The translations under genes and the position numbers were made by a program. Positions 6,545 through 7,691 of a DNA stretch of 7,691 nt are shown piece after piece. The notes beneath the pieces were generated by a model. That model made no database searches. It was not told where the DNA came from and saw only the letters and a list, made by a program, of their open reading frames with translations. The number at the start of each line of letters is the position of its first letter. Within the stretch, counting starts at the first letter, position 1. Where the stretch lies: NCBI GenBank assembly GCA_023387935.1, contig JAEWHG010000143.1, positions 1 through 7,691 on the forward strand. The letters run 5' to 3'. The stretch is from Bacillota bacterium (GTDB taxonomy: Bacteria; Bacillota; Clostridia; Peptostreptococcales; Natronincolaceae).

Positions 6545-6573
6545 AGTTTAGTATATTTTCTATTTTCTGTCAA
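6545..6573 (-). promoter_or_regulatory. Sigma-A-type promoter of the SDR gene
   Basis: On the minus strand a perfect -35 TTGACA (6568-6573) is followed after exactly 17 bp by TAAACT (6545-6550), a 4 of 6 match to TATAAT. Transcription would start inside the adjacent palindrome, leaving a leader of about 60 nt. Confidence 0.6.
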
Positions 6574-6600
6574 TAAGACTAATACATAAAAGTGTTTTCT

Positions 6601-6680
6601 TATTGAATATTATATTTGCTGGTAATTGATCTTTCTATAACATTATTTTGCGTAGCTTTGTATTGAATAATACATCTGCT
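6601..6680. repeat. Imperfect 20-nt direct repeat in the DUF1361-SDR gap
   Basis: The 20-mer at 6601-6620 (TATTGAATATTATATTTGCT) recurs at 6661-6680 with 17 of 20 identities and a 60-bp period. The second copy contains a 6-bp stem (TGTATT/AATACA, 6659-6674). The low-complexity sequence makes chance plausible. Confidence 0.3.
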
Positions 6681-6702
6681 TAGTTTATTATTTCTTCTTT
6701 AA

Positions 6703-7422
6703 TTAATTTGTCCAATATTTTTCATCTGCTTTTGCTATATATATAAATAGATAAAAAATACAGTAGATAAATAAGCTTAGTACAAAGAAGTATAGAGTAA
6801 ATGTAATAGCTACTTTATTTATATTTGACACTAAAAATCTGATTAGCGATAACGGATTAAAAATCGCATCCCAAGAATTAAATCGAATAAATCTTCCTAA
6901 ATATATGGCATATCCGCTCAATAGATGGATAACTGCTACAAAAATCCATCCAATTCCTTTACCTTTCTTTTTCTCAATATATTTATGAAAAATATAAAGC
7001 GAAAGCACACTTAATGCACATCCCAAAAAAACTCCAAAAGTAATTGAAAAAAGGTTGTTCCATGGCAGAAGATCAAAATTATATAGAATACTCTTTTCAG
7101 TAGAGTAAGGTGTATAGTTTGGATTTGAATAATAAAACATATCATTGCTTAAATGAATGTAATCAGTTATTAAATATACTGAATTTGGAAAAAATAATAA
7201 CCATAAGAAACTTGAAGATGCAGCGGTAATATTTCTATTCCAGCAGGATTTTTTCCTTAAATTCCTTTTAAATATTAGTGCAAAAATCATAGGAGCCCAG
7301 GCTAGTATTAAGTTCCACACCAAATAATAAGTATTGAACGGTCCTCCAAATGTAAGCCAAATCATTAATAATATAGAAAAGCATGCTAATATAATCGTTG
7401 CTATGTTAATTCTTCTATTCAC
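6703..7422 (-). CDS. DUF1361-family integral membrane protein, GTG start
   Basis: A 239-residue membrane protein with about six predicted membrane segments (roughly 7-24, 32-51, 69-88, 122-146, 157-176, 205-230). Family marks are the LAWAPMIFALIF helix, the WLLFFPNSVYLITDYIHL motif (74-91), and SGYAIYLGRFIRFNSWD (169-185) with NP (189-190), all typical of DUF1361. The conserved charged and aromatic residues near the membrane surface suggest a functional site, but the biochemical role of the family is unknown to me. The start is GTG (7420-7422), chosen because AAGGGGTGA lies 5 nt upstream and no nearby ATG is in frame. No terminator is evident after its stop. A weak extended -10 promoter (TGC TACAGT, -10 at 7479-7484) lies upstream. 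Confidence 0.85.
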   Translation of the reverse strand: MNRRINIATIILACFSILLMIWLTFGGPFNTYYLVWNLILAWAPMIFALIFKRNLRKKSCWNRNITAASSSFLWLLFFPNSVYLITDYIHLSNDMFYYSNPNYTPYSTEKSILYNFDLLPWNNLFSITFGVFLGCALSVLSLYIFHKYIEKKKGKGIGWIFVAVIHLLSGYAIYLGRFIRFNSWDAIFNPLSLIRFLVSNINKVAITFTLYFFVLSLFIYCIFYLFIYIAKADEKYWTN

Positions 7423-7536
7423 ATTGTCACCCCTTAAGTATTTTCCGACCGGTGTTCTAGTATTTCTTTCTAACCTTCACTGTAGCATCAGTAATTAGAG
7501 TTCAATAAAAAAACTGTCCAATTAGGATCATGGAAG

Positions 7537-7691
7537 TTAAACAAGCTTTGTTAGTTGTTTTTCGAAACATTCAACTAGCTTTCCTTCCCATTCACTATTC
7601 TTATAGAACTTAAAACCCAACGATGTCCAATACTTTTTAGCACTAATATTTTTTTGTAATATACCAACCCGAATATTATCAAAGTTTTGCT
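7537..7691 (-). CDS. C-terminal end of a GNAT-family acetyltransferase (5' end outside the window)
   Basis: The last 50 codons and TAA stop of a gene that enters from the right edge. The pattern RVGILQKNISAKKYWTSLGF (7-26), then FYKN, matches the C-terminal half of the GNAT fold: the last core strand, the N-x-x-A-x-x-(F/Y)-(W/Y) helix and the following GF turn. It therefore probably acetylates an amine from acetyl-CoA; the substrate cannot be judged from this piece. It is unlike the other GNAT gene in the window in detail, so a recent duplication is not indicated. No strong terminator follows: a T7 run (7507-7513) is preceded by only a 3-bp stem. Confidence 0.72.
   Translation of the reverse strand, partial: QNFDNIRVGILQKNISAKKYWTSLGFKFYKNSEWEGKLVECFEKQLTKLV

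Noticed and set aside
7507..7530. T7 run after the partial GNAT gene as a terminator
   Set aside because: The preceding stem is only TCC/GGA with a 5-nt loop, too weak to call.

Overview
The window looks like chromosome from a low-G+C Gram-positive anaerobe of the Clostridia (Clostridium sensu lato or a relative). Base composition is strongly A+T-rich, ribosome binding sites are strong GGAGG/GAGGTGA types, intergenic DNA is very A+T-rich, and the gene content fits (PMCA-type Ca2+ ATPase, Amidase_3 lysin with a C-terminal WAKEAxEWA-like segment, PHP phosphoesterase, DUF1361). The species cannot be named from sequence alone. Every supported gene lies on the minus strand, so transcription runs from high to low coordinates.

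Layout in transcription order: the C-terminal end of a GNAT acetyltransferase (7537-7691, cut by the window edge); a GTG-started DUF1361 membrane protein (6703-7422); a short-chain dehydrogenase (5713-6477) behind a strong sigma-A-type promoter with a 26-bp perfect palindrome at its start point, ended by a long hairpin terminator; a 358-bp gap with a probable promoter and structured leader for a PHP-domain phosphoesterase (4521-5354); a YjaB-like GNAT acetyltransferase (4027-4452); a very small hydrophobic ORF with no normal start (3894-4019); an Amidase_3 cell-wall amidase without signal peptide (3087-3791); a PMCA-type calcium P-ATPase (188-2872) with its own promoter region and a clear terminator (152-183); and the first 21 codons of a secreted or membrane-anchored protein (1-65).

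The genes do not form one pathway. PHP, GNAT, small ORF and amidase have no visible terminator between them and could share transcripts. The dehydrogenase and the ATPase appear to be separate, individually regulated units. I found no CRISPR array, rRNA, tRNA, insertion sequence or integrase.

I see no convincing undescribed multi-gene system. The items most worth a second look are regulatory or small: the palindromic operator at the dehydrogenase promoter, a PerR/Fur-like box on the ATPase -10 element, the small membrane ORF whose start codon reads ATT, and a stand-alone lysin-type amidase with no export signal.
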